The notes: generated from the letters alone by a model not told the origin. A stretch of 64,000 bases of DNA from Pseudomonas mendocina (GCF_900636545.1 NZ_LR134290.1:1984001-2048000); one strand, 5' to 3'. Positions 17,384-27,616 are shown, numbered from the stretch's first letter. Translations and numbers: made by a program.

Positions 17384-18754
17384 ATGTCGTTCAATATCGG
17401 TCTCAGTGGTCTGCGTGCTGCGACCAGCGACCTCAATGTCACTGGCAACAACATCGCCAATGCCGGCACAGCGGGCTTCAAGCAGTCGCGCGCCGAATTC
17501 GCCGATCTTTACGCTTCATCGATGCTCGGAACCGGCAAGAACCCGCAGGGCAGTGGTGTGCTGCTGGCTGATGTCGCCCAGTTGTTCAATCAGGGCAATA
17601 TCAATTACACGCAGAATGCGCTGGACATGGCGATCAACGGAAACGGCTTCTTCATGACCAGCAACAATGGTGAGATGAGCTATACACGTTCCGGTTACTT
17701 CGGTACTGACCGTGATGGCTACATCGTCAATAACTTCGGCTATCGCCTTCAGGGTTACGCCGCTGACGATAGCGGCAACATCTTGCCGGTGCAGTCCGAT
17801 CTGCGCGTCAGTGCTGGTCAGCAGGAGCCCAAGGCCACCACTACTGTCACTCAGCGGATCAACCTGAACTCAAATGCTGTGCGTCCAGCCAATGCCGGAA
17901 CCATGGCGGCGCCAACCTTCGATCCGAGCGATTCGAAGTCTTTCAACTGGTCCACATCGACCAATATCTATGACTCGCAAGGCAATGCCCACGTTATGAG
18001 CCAGTACTTCGTCAAGAATGAAGCGCCGGCCAACAATGGCTGGGTCATGCATGTACTGATCGACGGCGTCAATCCGCGGGACCCGAGCAGCACTCAGCCC
18101 TTCAGCTATGCAGTGAACTACGATGCAGCTGGCCAGCTGGCAGATCCGGCGCTGACCCCTCTAGCCAGTACGCCGCCCAACCCGGCTCTGGATGCTCCTG
18201 CCATTCCAACCGGTACGCCCAATGGCATTTTTGCCCTGGCTGAGGCCGACTGGGTGCCGGCCGAGAAGGACCCGGTCAACCCGGGAACCATGGTGGCCAA
18301 TGGGGCCGATAGCGAGGCTTTCACCTTCGACATGCGTGGCTCGACGCAGTACGCCGCGTCCTTCGGTGTCAATGCGGTCAGTCAGGACGGTTACACCACA
18401 GGTCAGCTTGCCGGGATCGAGGTCGACGATACCGGCATTATCTTCGCCCGTTACACCAATGGTCAGTCCAAGGTACAGGGGCAGGTTCTACTGGCCAACT
18501 TCGCCAATGTGCAGGGTTTGAGCCCCGTGGGCAAGACCGCTTGGGTGCAGTCGTTCGAATCAGGCGAGCCGGTGATCGGTACGCCGCGCAGCAGCACCTT
18601 GGGTGCTCTGCAGGCCGGCGCGCTGGAAGACTCAAACGTTGAGCTGTCCGATCAACTGGTTAATCTGATCGTGGCTCAGCGTAACTACCAGGCCAACGCC
18701 AAGACCATCGAAACCGAGAGTGCAATCACTCAGACCATCATCAACCTTCGTTGA
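17384..18754 (+). CDS. flgE: FlgE, flagellar hook protein
   Basis: 456 aa from the ATG at 17384 (AAAGGAG 7 nt upstream). N-terminal SFNIGLSGLRAATSDLNVTGNNIANAGTAGFKQSRAEFADLY is diagnostic; the variable central region is hook-specific; the C-terminal LEDSNVELSDQLVNLIVAQRNYQANAKTI is the axial C-domain. Polymerises to form the universal joint between rod and filament. Last gene of its transcription unit: a strong terminator follows. Confidence 0.96.
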   Translation: MSFNIGLSGLRAATSDLNVTGNNIANAGTAGFKQSRAEFADLYASSMLGTGKNPQGSGVLLADVAQLFNQGNINYTQNALDMAINGNGFFMTSNNGEMSYTRSGYFGTDRDGYIVNNFGYRLQGYAADDSGNILPVQSDLRVSAGQQEPKATTTVTQRINLNSNAVRPANAGTMAAPTFDPSDSKSFNWSTSTNIYDSQGNAHVMSQYFVKNEAPANNGWVMHVLIDGVNPRDPSSTQPFSYAVNYDAAGQLADPALTPLASTPPNPALDAPAIPTGTPNGIFALAEADWVPAEKDPVNPGTMVANGADSEAFTFDMRGSTQYAASFGVNAVSQDGYTTGQLAGIEVDDTGIIFARYTNGQSKVQGQVLLANFANVQGLSPVGKTAWVQSFESGEPVIGTPRSSTLGALQAGALEDSNVELSDQLVNLIVAQRNYQANAKTIETESAITQTIINLR

Positions 18755-18771
18755 TGATTCCAAGGTGAGAT

Positions 18772-18798
18772 AAAGCGGCAAGCCAGGCTTGCCGCTTT
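18772..18798 (+). terminator. Intrinsic terminator after flgE
   Basis: AAAGCGGCAAGCC and GGCTTGCCGCTTT form a perfect 13-bp inverted repeat around a single A, giving a long stem ending in TTT. Confidence 0.85.
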
Positions 18799-18901
18799 GC
18801 CGTTCCAGGGCCGGCAAAACCTCGCCGCCGGCCTGTCTCCATTTGCATCTTTCTCTTTTAAATTCCTTTTAAATCAGTGTTTTGAGGTTATTTTTCGAAG
18901 T

Positions 18902-18917
18902 TGGCACAGCGCTTGCT
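18902..18917 (+). promoter_or_regulatory. Sigma-54 promoter of flgFGHIJKL
   Basis: Exact TGGCAC-N5-TTGCT. AT-rich DNA lies upstream. Predicted start near 18928, about 40 nt before flgF. Confidence 0.9.
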
Positions 18918-18966
18918 TTTTTGCTTGCAAAGAGCCAAGGGCACGTCGCCCACTCGGAGAGTTACC

Positions 18967-19707
18967 ATGGACAAGATGCTGTACGTCTCCATGACCGGAG
19001 CGCAGAACAACACAATGGGTCTGCGCGCCCACGCCAACAACCTGGCGAACGTTTCCACCTCGGGGTTTCGTCGCGATTTCGAGCAGGCGCGCTCCATGCC
19101 TCTGTTCGGTGAAAGCTATCCGGCGCGAGTGTTCGCCATGAGCGAGCGGCCAGCCACAGACTTTCGCCCCGGTTCACTGCAGGAAACCGGCCGCGACCTT
19201 GATGTCGCCGTTGGTGGTAAGGGCTGGATTGCGGTGCAGGCGCCTGATGGCAGCGAAGCCTATGTGCGTACTGCCAGCCTGAATATCGACGCGCTGGGTA
19301 TGTTGCGCACCGGCAACGGTTTGCCGGTGATGGGCAATGCCGGGCCAATTGCCGTGCCGCCAGAGCAGAAGGTGGAAATCGGCCAGGACGGCACCATCAG
19401 TATTCGTGCCCTTGGTGAAAATCCCAATGTGCTGGCCGAAGTAGACCGCATCAAACTGGTCAACCCTGATCCGAAAAGCATGGAGAAGGGTACCGATGGC
19501 CTGATCCGGGTCAAGGGGCAGCCCGAGGTCGAGGCCGACGCTACGGTTCAGGTGACTTCCGGCTTTCTCGAGGCGAGCAACGTCAATGCCGTCGAGGAGA
19601 TGACCGCAATCCTTTCCCTGTCCCGTCAGTTCGAGCTGTCGGTAAAGATGATGCGTACCGCCGAAGACAACTCGTCAGCGATGGCGCGGGTTTTGCAGAT
19701 TAGCTAA
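18967..19707 (+). CDS. flgF: FlgF, proximal rod protein
   Basis: 246 aa from the ATG at 18967, preceded by GGAGAG. It starts DKMLYVSMTGAQNNTMGLRAHANNLANVSTSGFRRDFEQAR and has the C-terminal GFLEASNVNAVEEMTAILSLSRQFELSVKMM. Rod subunit; first gene of the second basal-body operon. Confidence 0.95.
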   Translation: MDKMLYVSMTGAQNNTMGLRAHANNLANVSTSGFRRDFEQARSMPLFGESYPARVFAMSERPATDFRPGSLQETGRDLDVAVGGKGWIAVQAPDGSEAYVRTASLNIDALGMLRTGNGLPVMGNAGPIAVPPEQKVEIGQDGTISIRALGENPNVLAEVDRIKLVNPDPKSMEKGTDGLIRVKGQPEVEADATVQVTSGFLEASNVNAVEEMTAILSLSRQFELSVKMMRTAEDNSSAMARVLQIS

Positions 19708-19753
19708 TTACCAGCACGCAGCGTCGTAAAAACGGCGCTCGAGGAGAAACGAT

Positions 19754-20539
19754 ATGCTTCCGGCACTGTGGGTCAGCAAGACCGGTTTGTCCGCCCAGGA
19801 CATGAACCTGACCACCATTTCCAACAACCTGGCCAACGTCGCGACCACGGGCTTCAAGCGTGATCGCGCCGAGTTCGAGGATTTGCTTTACCAAATCCGC
19901 CGTCAGCCGGGTGGTCAGACTAGCCAGGACAGTGAGCTGCCTTCCGGCCTGCAGTTGGGGACCGGTGTCCGTGTTGTGGGAACGCAGAAAATCTTCACCG
20001 CCGGCAGTTTGCAGACTACTGAGCAGCCGCTCGACCTTGCCGTCAATGGCCGTGGTTTCTTCCAGATCCTCCAGCCCGATGGCACCGTTTCCTATACCCG
20101 TGACGGTAGCTTCCATCTGAATTCCGACGGCCAGATCGTCACCTCCCAGGGGTTCGCTCTGGAGCCGGCCATCGTTCTCCCGGCAGAAGTACGCACCTTC
20201 ACCGTTGGTGAAGACGGGACCGTATCGGTGACAACCGCAGGTAACGCGCAGGCGCAGGTGATTGGCAACATCCAGCTGGCTGACTTCGTCAACCCGGCAG
20301 GCCTTGAGGCGATCGGCAACAACCTGTTCCTCGAGACCGGCTCAAGCGGTGCTCCACAGGTCGGCAACCCGGGCCTCAATGGTTTGGGCACCACGCTGCA
20401 GAACACCCTGGAGAACTCTAACGTCAGCGTGGTGGAAGAGCTGGTCAACATGATCACCACCCAGCGCGCCTATGAAATGAACTCCAAGGTGATTTCCACC
20501 GCCGATCAGATGCTTTCCTTCGTGACGCAGAACCTCTGA
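19754..20539 (+). CDS. flgG: FlgG, distal rod protein
   Basis: 261 aa. N-terminal LWVSKTGLSAQDMNLTTISNNLANVATTGFKRDRAEFEDLLYQ and C-terminal LENSNVSVVEELVNMITTQRAYEMNSKVISTADQML are textbook FlgG. It forms the distal rod through the P and L rings. 46 nt after flgF with a GAGGAG site. Confidence 0.97.
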   Translation: MLPALWVSKTGLSAQDMNLTTISNNLANVATTGFKRDRAEFEDLLYQIRRQPGGQTSQDSELPSGLQLGTGVRVVGTQKIFTAGSLQTTEQPLDLAVNGRGFFQILQPDGTVSYTRDGSFHLNSDGQIVTSQGFALEPAIVLPAEVRTFTVGEDGTVSVTTAGNAQAQVIGNIQLADFVNPAGLEAIGNNLFLETGSSGAPQVGNPGLNGLGTTLQNTLENSNVSVVEELVNMITTQRAYEMNSKVISTADQMLSFVTQNL

Positions 20540-20578
20540 TCCTTTTGACTTTGTTGTGAACGCCGCGAGGTAGTGGTT

Positions 20579-21277
20579 ATGAACCGGCATATGATCTTTT
20601 CCCCCCTGTTGGCTGGCGTGCTGCTCAGCAGCGGCTGTGTGGCGCCGACAGCCAAGCCGGATGATCCCTATTACGCCCCCGTATTGCCGCGCACACCGCT
20701 GCCGGCGGCGCAGAACAACGGCTCTATCTATCAGGCAGGGTTTGAAAATGGCCTGTATGACGATCGCAAGGCATTCCGCATCGGTGACGTCATCACCATC
20801 ACCCTCAACGAGCGTACTCAAGCCAGCAAGAACGCCAACAGCAATATTAAGAAAGACAGCAGTGCCAATCTGGGAGTGACCTCTTTGTTCGGCTCCACGC
20901 CTTCGGCTACCAACCCGCTTACGGGTGGCAACATGAGCCTAGGTGCGCAGTTTGATGGCCAGCGTGAGGCCAGTGGTTCCGGCCAGACCGGGCAAAGCAA
21001 CAGTCTTTCGGGTTCGATCACCGTCACCGTCGCTGAGGTGCTGCCCAACGGTATTCTCGCTGTTCGCGGTGAGAAGTGGATGACGCTCAATACCGGCGAT
21101 GAACTTGTTCGTATCTCGGGCTTGGTACGTGCTGACGATATCGCTACCGACAATACCGTGGCCTCCACTCGTATTGCCGATGCGCGCATCACGTATTCGG
21201 GGACCGGCGCCTTCGCTGATGCGAGTCAGCCCGGTTGGTTGAGTCGCTTCTTCGTCAGCCCGCTGTGGCCGTTCTGA
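20579..21277 (+). CDS. flgH: FlgH, L-ring lipoprotein
   Basis: 232 aa from the ATG at 20579, chosen because GAGG is 8 nt upstream; the GTG two codons earlier is too close to it. The signal peptide ends in lipobox LSSGC, so the mature protein is lipid-anchored in the outer membrane. FlgH hallmarks: [37 protein letters not shown] and the C-terminal [14 protein letters not shown]. Forms the L ring. Confidence 0.95.
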   Translation: MNRHMIFSPLLAGVLLSSGCVAPTAKPDDPYYAPVLPRTPLPAAQNNGSIYQAGFENGLYDDRKAFRIGDVITITLNERTQASKNANSNIKKDSSANLGVTSLFGSTPSATNPLTGGNMSLGAQFDGQREASGSGQTGQSNSLSGSITVTVAEVLPNGILAVRGEKWMTLNTGDELVRISGLVRADDIATDNTVASTRIADARITYSGTGAFADASQPGWLSRFFVSPLWPF

Positions 21278-21291
21278 TCGGGGTGTTAGAG

Positions 21292-22608
21292 ATGAAATCC
21301 TGGCTGACTCATTCTTCGTCCGCGCTGCACGGTCGTCTCTCTCAATGGTGCGCGCGAGCCACGGCAAACGGGGCTGCACGCAAGGCGTTCGCAGTGACGT
21401 CGGCTTCCGCCGGAACTCGAGCTCAGGGTCTCGAGTCCGCGCGTGCCGGTGCGTGCCGCCGTCAGTTCGCTGTCGCCCATCGCGGCTATCGTCATCGCGG
21501 CGCCAACGATTGGCTGCTGTTGGCCACTATGCTCGCCTGCATGCTGTTGAGCTTGCCGACGCAGGCCGAGCGCCTTAAGGATCTGGCCTCGATCCAGGGC
21601 GTGCGCAGCAACCAGTTGATCGGTTACGGTCTGGTGGTCGGCCTCAATGGCAGTGGTGACCAGACCACCCAGACGCCTTTCACCGTGCAAACCTTCAACA
21701 ATATGTTGGCGCAGTTCGGCATCAAGGTCCCGCCAGGCGGCAACGTGCAGTTGAAGAACGTCGCTGCGGTTTCGGTGCATGCCGACCTGCCGGCTTTCGC
21801 CAAGCCGGGGCAGACCATCGATATCACGATTTCGTCCATCGGTAACGCCAAGAGCCTTCGCGGTGGCAGCCTGTTGATGACCCCGCTGAAGGGCATCGAT
21901 GGCAACGTTTACGCCATCGCCCAGGGCAACCTGGTGGTGGGTGGCTTCGATGCCAGTGGCGCCGACGGCTCGCGCATCACCGTCAACGTACCGTCTGCCG
22001 GCCGTATCCCCGGTGGTGCCACTGTGGAACGTCCGGTGCCGAGCGGTTTCGATCAGGGCAACTACCTGACCCTGAATCTCAATCGTCCCGACTTCACCAC
22101 GGCGAAGAACATCGTCGACCAGATCAACGATCTGCTTGGCCCCGGTGTGGCTCAGGCCATCGATGGAGGGTCGATCCGCGTCAGCGCACCGCTCGATCCC
22201 AACCAACGAGTCGACTACCTGTCGATTCTGGAGAACCTGCAGGTCGAGGCCGGCAAGGCAGTGGCCAAGGTGATCATCAATTCGCGCACTGGCACCATCG
22301 TCATCGGCCAGGACGTCAAGGTGCAACCGGCCGCCGTTACCCACGGCAGCCTGACCGTGACGATCACCGAAGACCCTATCGTGAGCCAGCCCGAAGCATT
22401 GTCCGGTGGGCAGACTGCCGTGGTGCCACGTTCTCGAGTGGGCGCCGAGCAAGAGGCCAAGCCAATGTTCAAGTTTGGCCCTGGCACCAGCCTCGACGAG
22501 ATCGTCCGTGCAGTTAACCAGGTGGGTGCGGCACCTTCCGACCTGATGGCCATCCTGGAGGCGCTCAAGCAAGCCGGCGCCTTACAGGCTGACCTGATCG
22601 TGATCTGA
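21292..22608 (+). CDS. flgI: FlgI, P-ring protein, with unusual N-terminal extension
   Basis: 438 aa from the ATG at 21292. The mature FlgI sequence begins at [26 protein letters not shown] (about 21568) and continues to the standard C-terminus [10 protein letters not shown]. FlgI in other pseudomonads is about 369 aa with a ~20-residue signal peptide. Here ~75 extra Ala/Arg/Ser-rich residues precede the hydrophobic core [19 protein letters not shown]. The only other in-frame starts close to it (TTG 21520, ATG 21529) would leave a signal peptide with no basic residue, so the long form is preferred. GGGG at 21280-21283 is a weak RBS. FlgI forms the periplasmic P ring with FlgA help. Confidence 0.88.
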   Translation: MKSWLTHSSSALHGRLSQWCARATANGAARKAFAVTSASAGTRAQGLESARAGACRRQFAVAHRGYRHRGANDWLLLATMLACMLLSLPTQAERLKDLASIQGVRSNQLIGYGLVVGLNGSGDQTTQTPFTVQTFNNMLAQFGIKVPPGGNVQLKNVAAVSVHADLPAFAKPGQTIDITISSIGNAKSLRGGSLLMTPLKGIDGNVYAIAQGNLVVGGFDASGADGSRITVNVPSAGRIPGGATVERPVPSGFDQGNYLTLNLNRPDFTTAKNIVDQINDLLGPGVAQAIDGGSIRVSAPLDPNQRVDYLSILENLQVEAGKAVAKVIINSRTGTIVIGQDVKVQPAAVTHGSLTVTITEDPIVSQPEALSGGQTAVVPRSRVGAEQEAKPMFKFGPGTSLDEIVRAVNQVGAAPSDLMAILEALKQAGALQADLIVI

Positions 22609-22622
22609 GGAGGATCGCCAGC

Positions 22623-23810
22623 ATGGATTCTCGACTCTCAGCCGGTCTGCTCGGCAACGGCAAAAGCCCGATCGACAGTGGTGCTTTTACCGACTTGAAC
22701 CGCCTCAACCAGTTCAAGGTCGGCGGCGACACCGAGCAGAACATCCGCAAGGTCGCTCAGGAGTTCGAGTCGCTGTTCATGAACGAGATGCTCAAGGCCA
22801 TGCGTTCGGCCAACGCTGCGTTCGGCGAGGGCAACTTCATGAACAGCAACGAGAGCAAGACCTATCAGGACATGCATGACCAGCAGTTGGCAGTGACGCT
22901 CTCCAAGGAAGGGCGCGGTATCGGTCTGGCTGACGTACTGGTGCGGCAGATGTCGAAGATCAAGCAGCCGTCGAGCCGGCCCAATCCCTTTGCGCAAATC
23001 GAGAAACCGGTTGCTGCGTCGAGCGAAACCAAAGCCGATAAGGTGGCCAGCAGCGAAGGCTTCCGTGACGACGTGGCGCTGCTCAACCGCCGCCGCCTGG
23101 CTGTGCCTGGCAAGCTGGCTGATCGTCTGCTGGCGGGCATCGTGCCGTCGACCGGAGAGGGCGAGGGCAAGGCTTTGGCGGGCAATGACTGGATTCCTGC
23201 ACAGATCGCAAGTACTGCCTCCAAGGGCCAGGGGCTTAGTCTTGGCAACAGCGATGCATTGACCGGGCGTCGTATCGCCCAGCCGCCACTGGCACCTGGC
23301 AAGGCCGCCTTCAGTTCGCCGCAGGAGTTCGTTGCCACCATGTTGCCTATGGCGGAAGCGGCTGCCGAGAAGATCGGTGTCGATCCGCGTTATCTGGTGG
23401 CCCAGGCCGCGCTGGAAACTGGCTGGGGCAAGTCGATCATTCGTACTGGCGATGGCCAGAGCAGTCACAACCTGTTCGGTATCAAATCCCACAACAGCTG
23501 GGACGGCGAGTCTGCCCGCGTGCTCACGACTGAATACAAGGGTGGCAAGGCCGTAAGGGAAGCGGCCAACTTCCGTGCCTACGACTCTTATGCGCAGAGC
23601 TTCGACGATTACGTCAGCTTCCTGCAGAACAACGGCCGCTATGAGAAGGCGCTGAACGTCACCGAGAACCCGGAGCGATTCGTCAAGGAACTGCAGCAGG
23701 CCGGCTACGCCACCGACCCGAACTATGCACGCAAGATTTCGCAGATCGCCCGCAAGATGCAGACCTATCAGGCCATCGCCGCTGCCGATAGCGCCACCAC
23801 AAGGACTTGA
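22623..23810 (+). CDS. flgJ: FlgJ, rod cap and peptidoglycan hydrolase
   Basis: 395 aa. The N-terminal rod-cap domain (residues ~15-110: ESLFMNEMLKAMRSAN) is joined by a variable linker to a C-terminal glucosaminidase domain (residues ~235-390), with the catalytic Glu in AQAALETGWGKS, and SHNLFGIKSHNSWDG and FRAYDSYAQSFDDYV following. It assembles the rod and opens a hole in the peptidoglycan. GAGGA precedes the ATG. Confidence 0.95.
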   Translation: MDSRLSAGLLGNGKSPIDSGAFTDLNRLNQFKVGGDTEQNIRKVAQEFESLFMNEMLKAMRSANAAFGEGNFMNSNESKTYQDMHDQQLAVTLSKEGRGIGLADVLVRQMSKIKQPSSRPNPFAQIEKPVAASSETKADKVASSEGFRDDVALLNRRRLAVPGKLADRLLAGIVPSTGEGEGKALAGNDWIPAQIASTASKGQGLSLGNSDALTGRRIAQPPLAPGKAAFSSPQEFVATMLPMAEAAAEKIGVDPRYLVAQAALETGWGKSIIRTGDGQSSHNLFGIKSHNSWDGESARVLTTEYKGGKAVREAANFRAYDSYAQSFDDYVSFLQNNGRYEKALNVTENPERFVKELQQAGYATDPNYARKISQIARKMQTYQAIAAADSATTRT

Positions 23811-23819
23811 GGTTGAACC

Positions 23820-25865
23820 ATGGCTGACCTATTGAACATAGGCCTCTCGGGCCTGGCGGCGAATAAGACCTCGCTGGCCGTTACCGGTCACAATATCGTC
23901 AACGTCAATACACCTGGCTTCTCCCGTCAGGAGACGATCCAGGCCACTCGCACGCCGCAGTTCAGCGGGGCCGGTTACATCGGTTCGGGTACCACCCTGA
24001 CCGACGTAAGGCGCATCTATAACGACTTCCTCAATACCCAGGTGCGCAGCAGCACTGCACTCAACAGCGATACCAAGGCGTACCTGAGTCAGATCAACCA
24101 GCTCGATTCGTTGCTGGCCGGTAGTAATACGGGGGTTACTCCTGCTATGCAGAAGCTGTTCGCAGCGCTGCAGACCGCAGCGGAAGACCCAGCCAACGTG
24201 CCAGCCCGGCAACTGGTGCTGTCCGAAGCGGAAGGCCTGGCCAAGCGTTTCAACAACATCTACGACCGCCTGTACGAGCAAAACGCGTTCATCAACAAGC
24301 AGCTCTCGGCGGTGACCGATCAGGTGAACCAACTGGCTACGTCCATTGCTGGCTACAACGATGCGATCGCCGTAGCGTCCTCCAATGGCCAGGCCCCCAA
24401 CGACCTGCTCGATGCTCGTGAAGAGGCGGTGCGTAAGCTCTCCGAGTTCGTCGGCGTCACCGTGGTGCCGCAGGACGACAACTCCTATAACCTCTTTATC
24501 GGTTCTGGCCAGCCCCTGGTGGTGGGAAAGAATGCGGCGCGTCTGGAGGTGACACCGGGGCTGTCTGACCCGCTGCGCAGCGAGATCCAGTTTGTAAGCG
24601 GCAACTCGAAGCAGAATGTCAGTTCGCTGATCACTGGCGGAGAAATGGGCGGCCTGTTGCGCTATCGGCAGGACGTGCTGGATACATCGATGAATTCCAT
24701 CGGTCGACTGTCCTTGTCCATCGCCGACCAGATGAATCGCCAGCTGGGGCAAGGGCTCGATCTCAATGGTGAGTTCGGCAAGGAGCTGTTCCGTCCGATC
24801 AACGACCCCTTGTTGCTGGCTCAGCGTAGCCTCGCGCGCATCGGCAACAGCGATCCGATGGCAAACCTCAACGTCAGCATCACCGACACCACGCGTCTGA
24901 CCACCAGCGATTATGAAGTCGAGTTCACCAGCGCTACTGAATATGTGGTGCGCCGCTCTTCCGATGGCGCGATGTTCCCGGCCAGCCCGGCGACCTTCGA
25001 TATCAACACGGTGCCCGCGCCGGAAGTCGACGGATTTTCCCTGAGCGTGGCGCAGGGCACCTTCGCTGCCGGCGACCGCTTCACCGTGATGCCGACCCGC
25101 AATGCGGCGCGCGACACCCGTGCCGATATGAAAAATCCGGAAGAACTGGCCTTCGCTGCTCCGCTGAAGACCGAGTCGAGCCCGGGCAATACCGGCACCG
25201 GTACCGTGAGCCAGCCCAGGCTCAGTACCGAGATCGACATCTACGATCCGGCAGCCCAGGCCGACATGGAGACCAGCCTGCGCAATGCCCCACCGATGCG
25301 CATTGTCATGGGCGCTGCCGGTGGTGCTACCCAGTCTTATGAAGTACTGGACATCAACGGCAACGTGATCAACAGCGGCAGCATTACGCCGGGGCAGAGC
25401 AACAAGATCACCATCAACGTGCCGGCTAATCCGCCGAACGTACCCAGCGCATTTGCCTACGAAGTAAGTATCGGCGGGCGCCCCTCGCAGGGCGACAATT
25501 TTTCGGTGTCGTTCAACACCAACGGCGTTTCGGATAACCGCAATGCGCTGAATCTGGTCGATTTGCAGAAGAAATCGGTGATCGGCATTAACCCGGCAGC
25601 GCCCGATACTACCGGAGCGAGCTTCTCCGATGCCTATGGAGATTTGGTCGAGCGAGTTGGCACCCTGACCAGCCAGGCAAGGGTCGATGGTGAGGCGACT
25701 GGCGCGATTCTCAAGCAGGCCACCGACAACCGTGATTCTGTTTCCGGGGTAAACCTCGATGAAGAGGCTGCCAAGCTGATTCAGTTCGAGCAGTACTACC
25801 AGGCATCGGCACAGATCATTCAAGTTGCGCGCAACCTGTTCGATACTCTGATCAATTCATTCTGA
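23820..25865 (+). CDS. flgK: FlgK, hook-filament junction protein 1 (HAP1)
   Basis: 681 aa. N-terminal ADLLNIGLSGLAANKTSLAVTGHNIVNVNTPGFSRQET and C-terminal GVNLDEEAAKLIQFEQYYQASAQIIQVARNLFDTLINSF are diagnostic. The central region is variable. It joins hook and filament together with FlgL and is an export client of FlgN. It starts 9 nt after flgJ. Confidence 0.96.
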   Translation: MADLLNIGLSGLAANKTSLAVTGHNIVNVNTPGFSRQETIQATRTPQFSGAGYIGSGTTLTDVRRIYNDFLNTQVRSSTALNSDTKAYLSQINQLDSLLAGSNTGVTPAMQKLFAALQTAAEDPANVPARQLVLSEAEGLAKRFNNIYDRLYEQNAFINKQLSAVTDQVNQLATSIAGYNDAIAVASSNGQAPNDLLDAREEAVRKLSEFVGVTVVPQDDNSYNLFIGSGQPLVVGKNAARLEVTPGLSDPLRSEIQFVSGNSKQNVSSLITGGEMGGLLRYRQDVLDTSMNSIGRLSLSIADQMNRQLGQGLDLNGEFGKELFRPINDPLLLAQRSLARIGNSDPMANLNVSITDTTRLTTSDYEVEFTSATEYVVRRSSDGAMFPASPATFDINTVPAPEVDGFSLSVAQGTFAAGDRFTVMPTRNAARDTRADMKNPEELAFAAPLKTESSPGNTGTGTVSQPRLSTEIDIYDPAAQADMETSLRNAPPMRIVMGAAGGATQSYEVLDINGNVINSGSITPGQSNKITINVPANPPNVPSAFAYEVSIGGRPSQGDNFSVSFNTNGVSDNRNALNLVDLQKKSVIGINPAAPDTTGASFSDAYGDLVERVGTLTSQARVDGEATGAILKQATDNRDSVSGVNLDEEAAKLIQFEQYYQASAQIIQVARNLFDTLINSF

Positions 25866-25927
25866 TAGTTGCCCTTCCCCCGGGAAGAGGTAGCCTGTGA
25901 AAGCAGGCTCGGCAAGAGGCACGCCAC

Positions 25928-27616
25928 ATGGTCATGCGCATTTCCTCCATCCAGGCCTTCAATAACGGCGTCTCCGGCCTGGGGCGCAACTATTCCAACC
26001 TGATCCGCACCCAGGAGCAGATCAGCAGCGGCAACCGCATCCTCACACCCGCTGACGACCCGGTCGCTTCGGTTCGTCTGCTGCAGCTAGAACAGCAGCA
26101 GGCCATGCTCACCCAGTACAAGAACAACCTGGTCGCTGCAGACAACAGCCTGGTCCAGGAAGAGACCACCCTCAACTCGATCAATACCGTTATGCAGCGC
26201 GTTCGCGAGCTGGCTGTGCGTGCGGGTGGCGGGGCATTGTCGGCCGACGACCGGAAATCAATCGCCAAGGAACTGGAGGAGCGTGAGGCCGAACTGCTCA
26301 ACCTTATGAACAGCCAGAACGCCCGTGGCGAGTACCTGTTCAGCGGTAACCTGGGCAAGACTGCACCCTTCGTACGCAACCCCGATGGCACCTACTCCTA
26401 CATGGGCGACGAAGGTCAACGCAGCCTGCAGGTCGCCAGTTCCACCAATGTGGCGATCAACGACAACGGCAAGCGTCTGTTCGAGAACGTGACCAACGCC
26501 AACCGCACGGTCAGCGACAGCGGTGTCAACAATCCGGCGCTGCCTTCGCCGCCGCTGCCGAGTACTACCATCGCACCAGTGCCTGCCGATGAGCAGCGGG
26601 TGTTCATGTCCCCTGGCGTGGTTGAAGATGGCCGTGCGTTCAGCGCCGACTTCCGCAATGGCGAGCCATACTCGCTCGCCTTTGTCAGTGGCAGCGAATT
26701 TCGTATCTATGATGCTTCCGGTGCCGACGTGACCTCGGAGATTCCGGGGGGCGGCAAGATCGACCCGCTGACCAGTAGCGGCAATACCATCAACTTCCGC
26801 GGTTTGCGCTTCCAGCTCGACGTGGTGCTCAAGGAAGGGGATAACCCGCAGGACCTGGATAACCTCCTGGCAGATATCCAGCCACCGGCTACGGCCGGCA
26901 CGCCTGGTGTCGGCACCCACAGTTTCACCTTGCAATCGGCGCCCACGGAATTTGCCGTGACTCGCTCGTCCACCAACACCTCGGCCGCCGTTATATCGGG
27001 GGGAGCCATCGTCAATCAGGGCGTTTTCGATGGCCAGTTCCCCACGTCAGGCGTCGTGGTGCGTTTCACCAACGCTAACGACTATGAGGTTTACGCTCAG
27101 CCTATGGGGCCGAACAGTACCGTGCTCACGACGGGCACGGTGACGGCCCCCTATCCTGCAACCTTCGACGTCTATGGCGCGCAGTTCACTATGTCCGGCC
27201 CGGCCGCTGCTGCCGGGGGCGACGAGTTCGGCGTGCAACCGCAGTTCCAAGAACAGCGCAGTATTCTCGACAGCATCGCTCGCCTGCGCCAAACGCTGGA
27301 ATCCTCGCCTACCTCACCAGCCGGTAACCTGGCTATTCGCGATGAGGTGGCCATCGCCCTGAAGAATTTCGACAACGGGGTGGCTAACGTCGATGAGGTC
27401 CGCACCGAGATCGGAGCTCGGCGCAATCTGATCGATACCACTCAGATTGATAATGAGGATGTCACCCTGGTTAACAAGTCCGTGCAGGCCGAGTTGCGCG
27501 AGCTGGATTACGCCGAGGCATTGTCGCGCCTGTCGTTCCAGACCATCATTCTCGAAGCGGCGCAGCAGAGCTACGTGAAGATCGCAGGGTTGAATCTGTT
27601 CAATCAGTTGCGTTGA
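25928..27616 (+). CDS. flgL: FlgL, hook-filament junction protein 3 (HAP3), long form
   Basis: 562 aa; the P. aeruginosa protein is about 440 aa, so this one has a longer central domain. The conserved ends are intact: MRISSIQAFNNGVSGLGRNYSNLIRTQEQISSGNRILTPADDP-type N-terminus, and EALSRLSFQTIILEAAQQSYVKIAGLNLFNQLR at the C-terminus. The central part (residues ~195-430) contains the extra sequence, including a Pro-rich segment. AAGAGG is about 9 nt before the ATG. It is the last structural gene before the glycosylation island. Confidence 0.94.
   Translation: MVMRISSIQAFNNGVSGLGRNYSNLIRTQEQISSGNRILTPADDPVASVRLLQLEQQQAMLTQYKNNLVAADNSLVQEETTLNSINTVMQRVRELAVRAGGGALSADDRKSIAKELEEREAELLNLMNSQNARGEYLFSGNLGKTAPFVRNPDGTYSYMGDEGQRSLQVASSTNVAINDNGKRLFENVTNANRTVSDSGVNNPALPSPPLPSTTIAPVPADEQRVFMSPGVVEDGRAFSADFRNGEPYSLAFVSGSEFRIYDASGADVTSEIPGGGKIDPLTSSGNTINFRGLRFQLDVVLKEGDNPQDLDNLLADIQPPATAGTPGVGTHSFTLQSAPTEFAVTRSSTNTSAAVISGGAIVNQGVFDGQFPTSGVVVRFTNANDYEVYAQPMGPNSTVLTTGTVTAPYPATFDVYGAQFTMSGPAAAAGGDEFGVQPQFQEQRSILDSIARLRQTLESSPTSPAGNLAIRDEVAIALKNFDNGVANVDEVRTEIGARRNLIDTTQIDNEDVTLVNKSVQAELRELDYAEALSRLSFQTIILEAAQQSYVKIAGLNLFNQLR

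Noticed and set aside
21310..21500. REP-type repeat or small RNA within the flgH-flgI junction
   Set aside because: No inverted-repeat structure or second copy was seen in the window; the frame stays open, so a coding extension is the simpler reading.
23829..25823. Long open frame antisense to flgK, and similar antisense frames over fliG-fliH, fliI, the giant glycosyltransferase gene and fliC
   Set aside because: These follow from the GC-rich third-position codon bias of the genuine genes; they have no RBS or recognisable domains.
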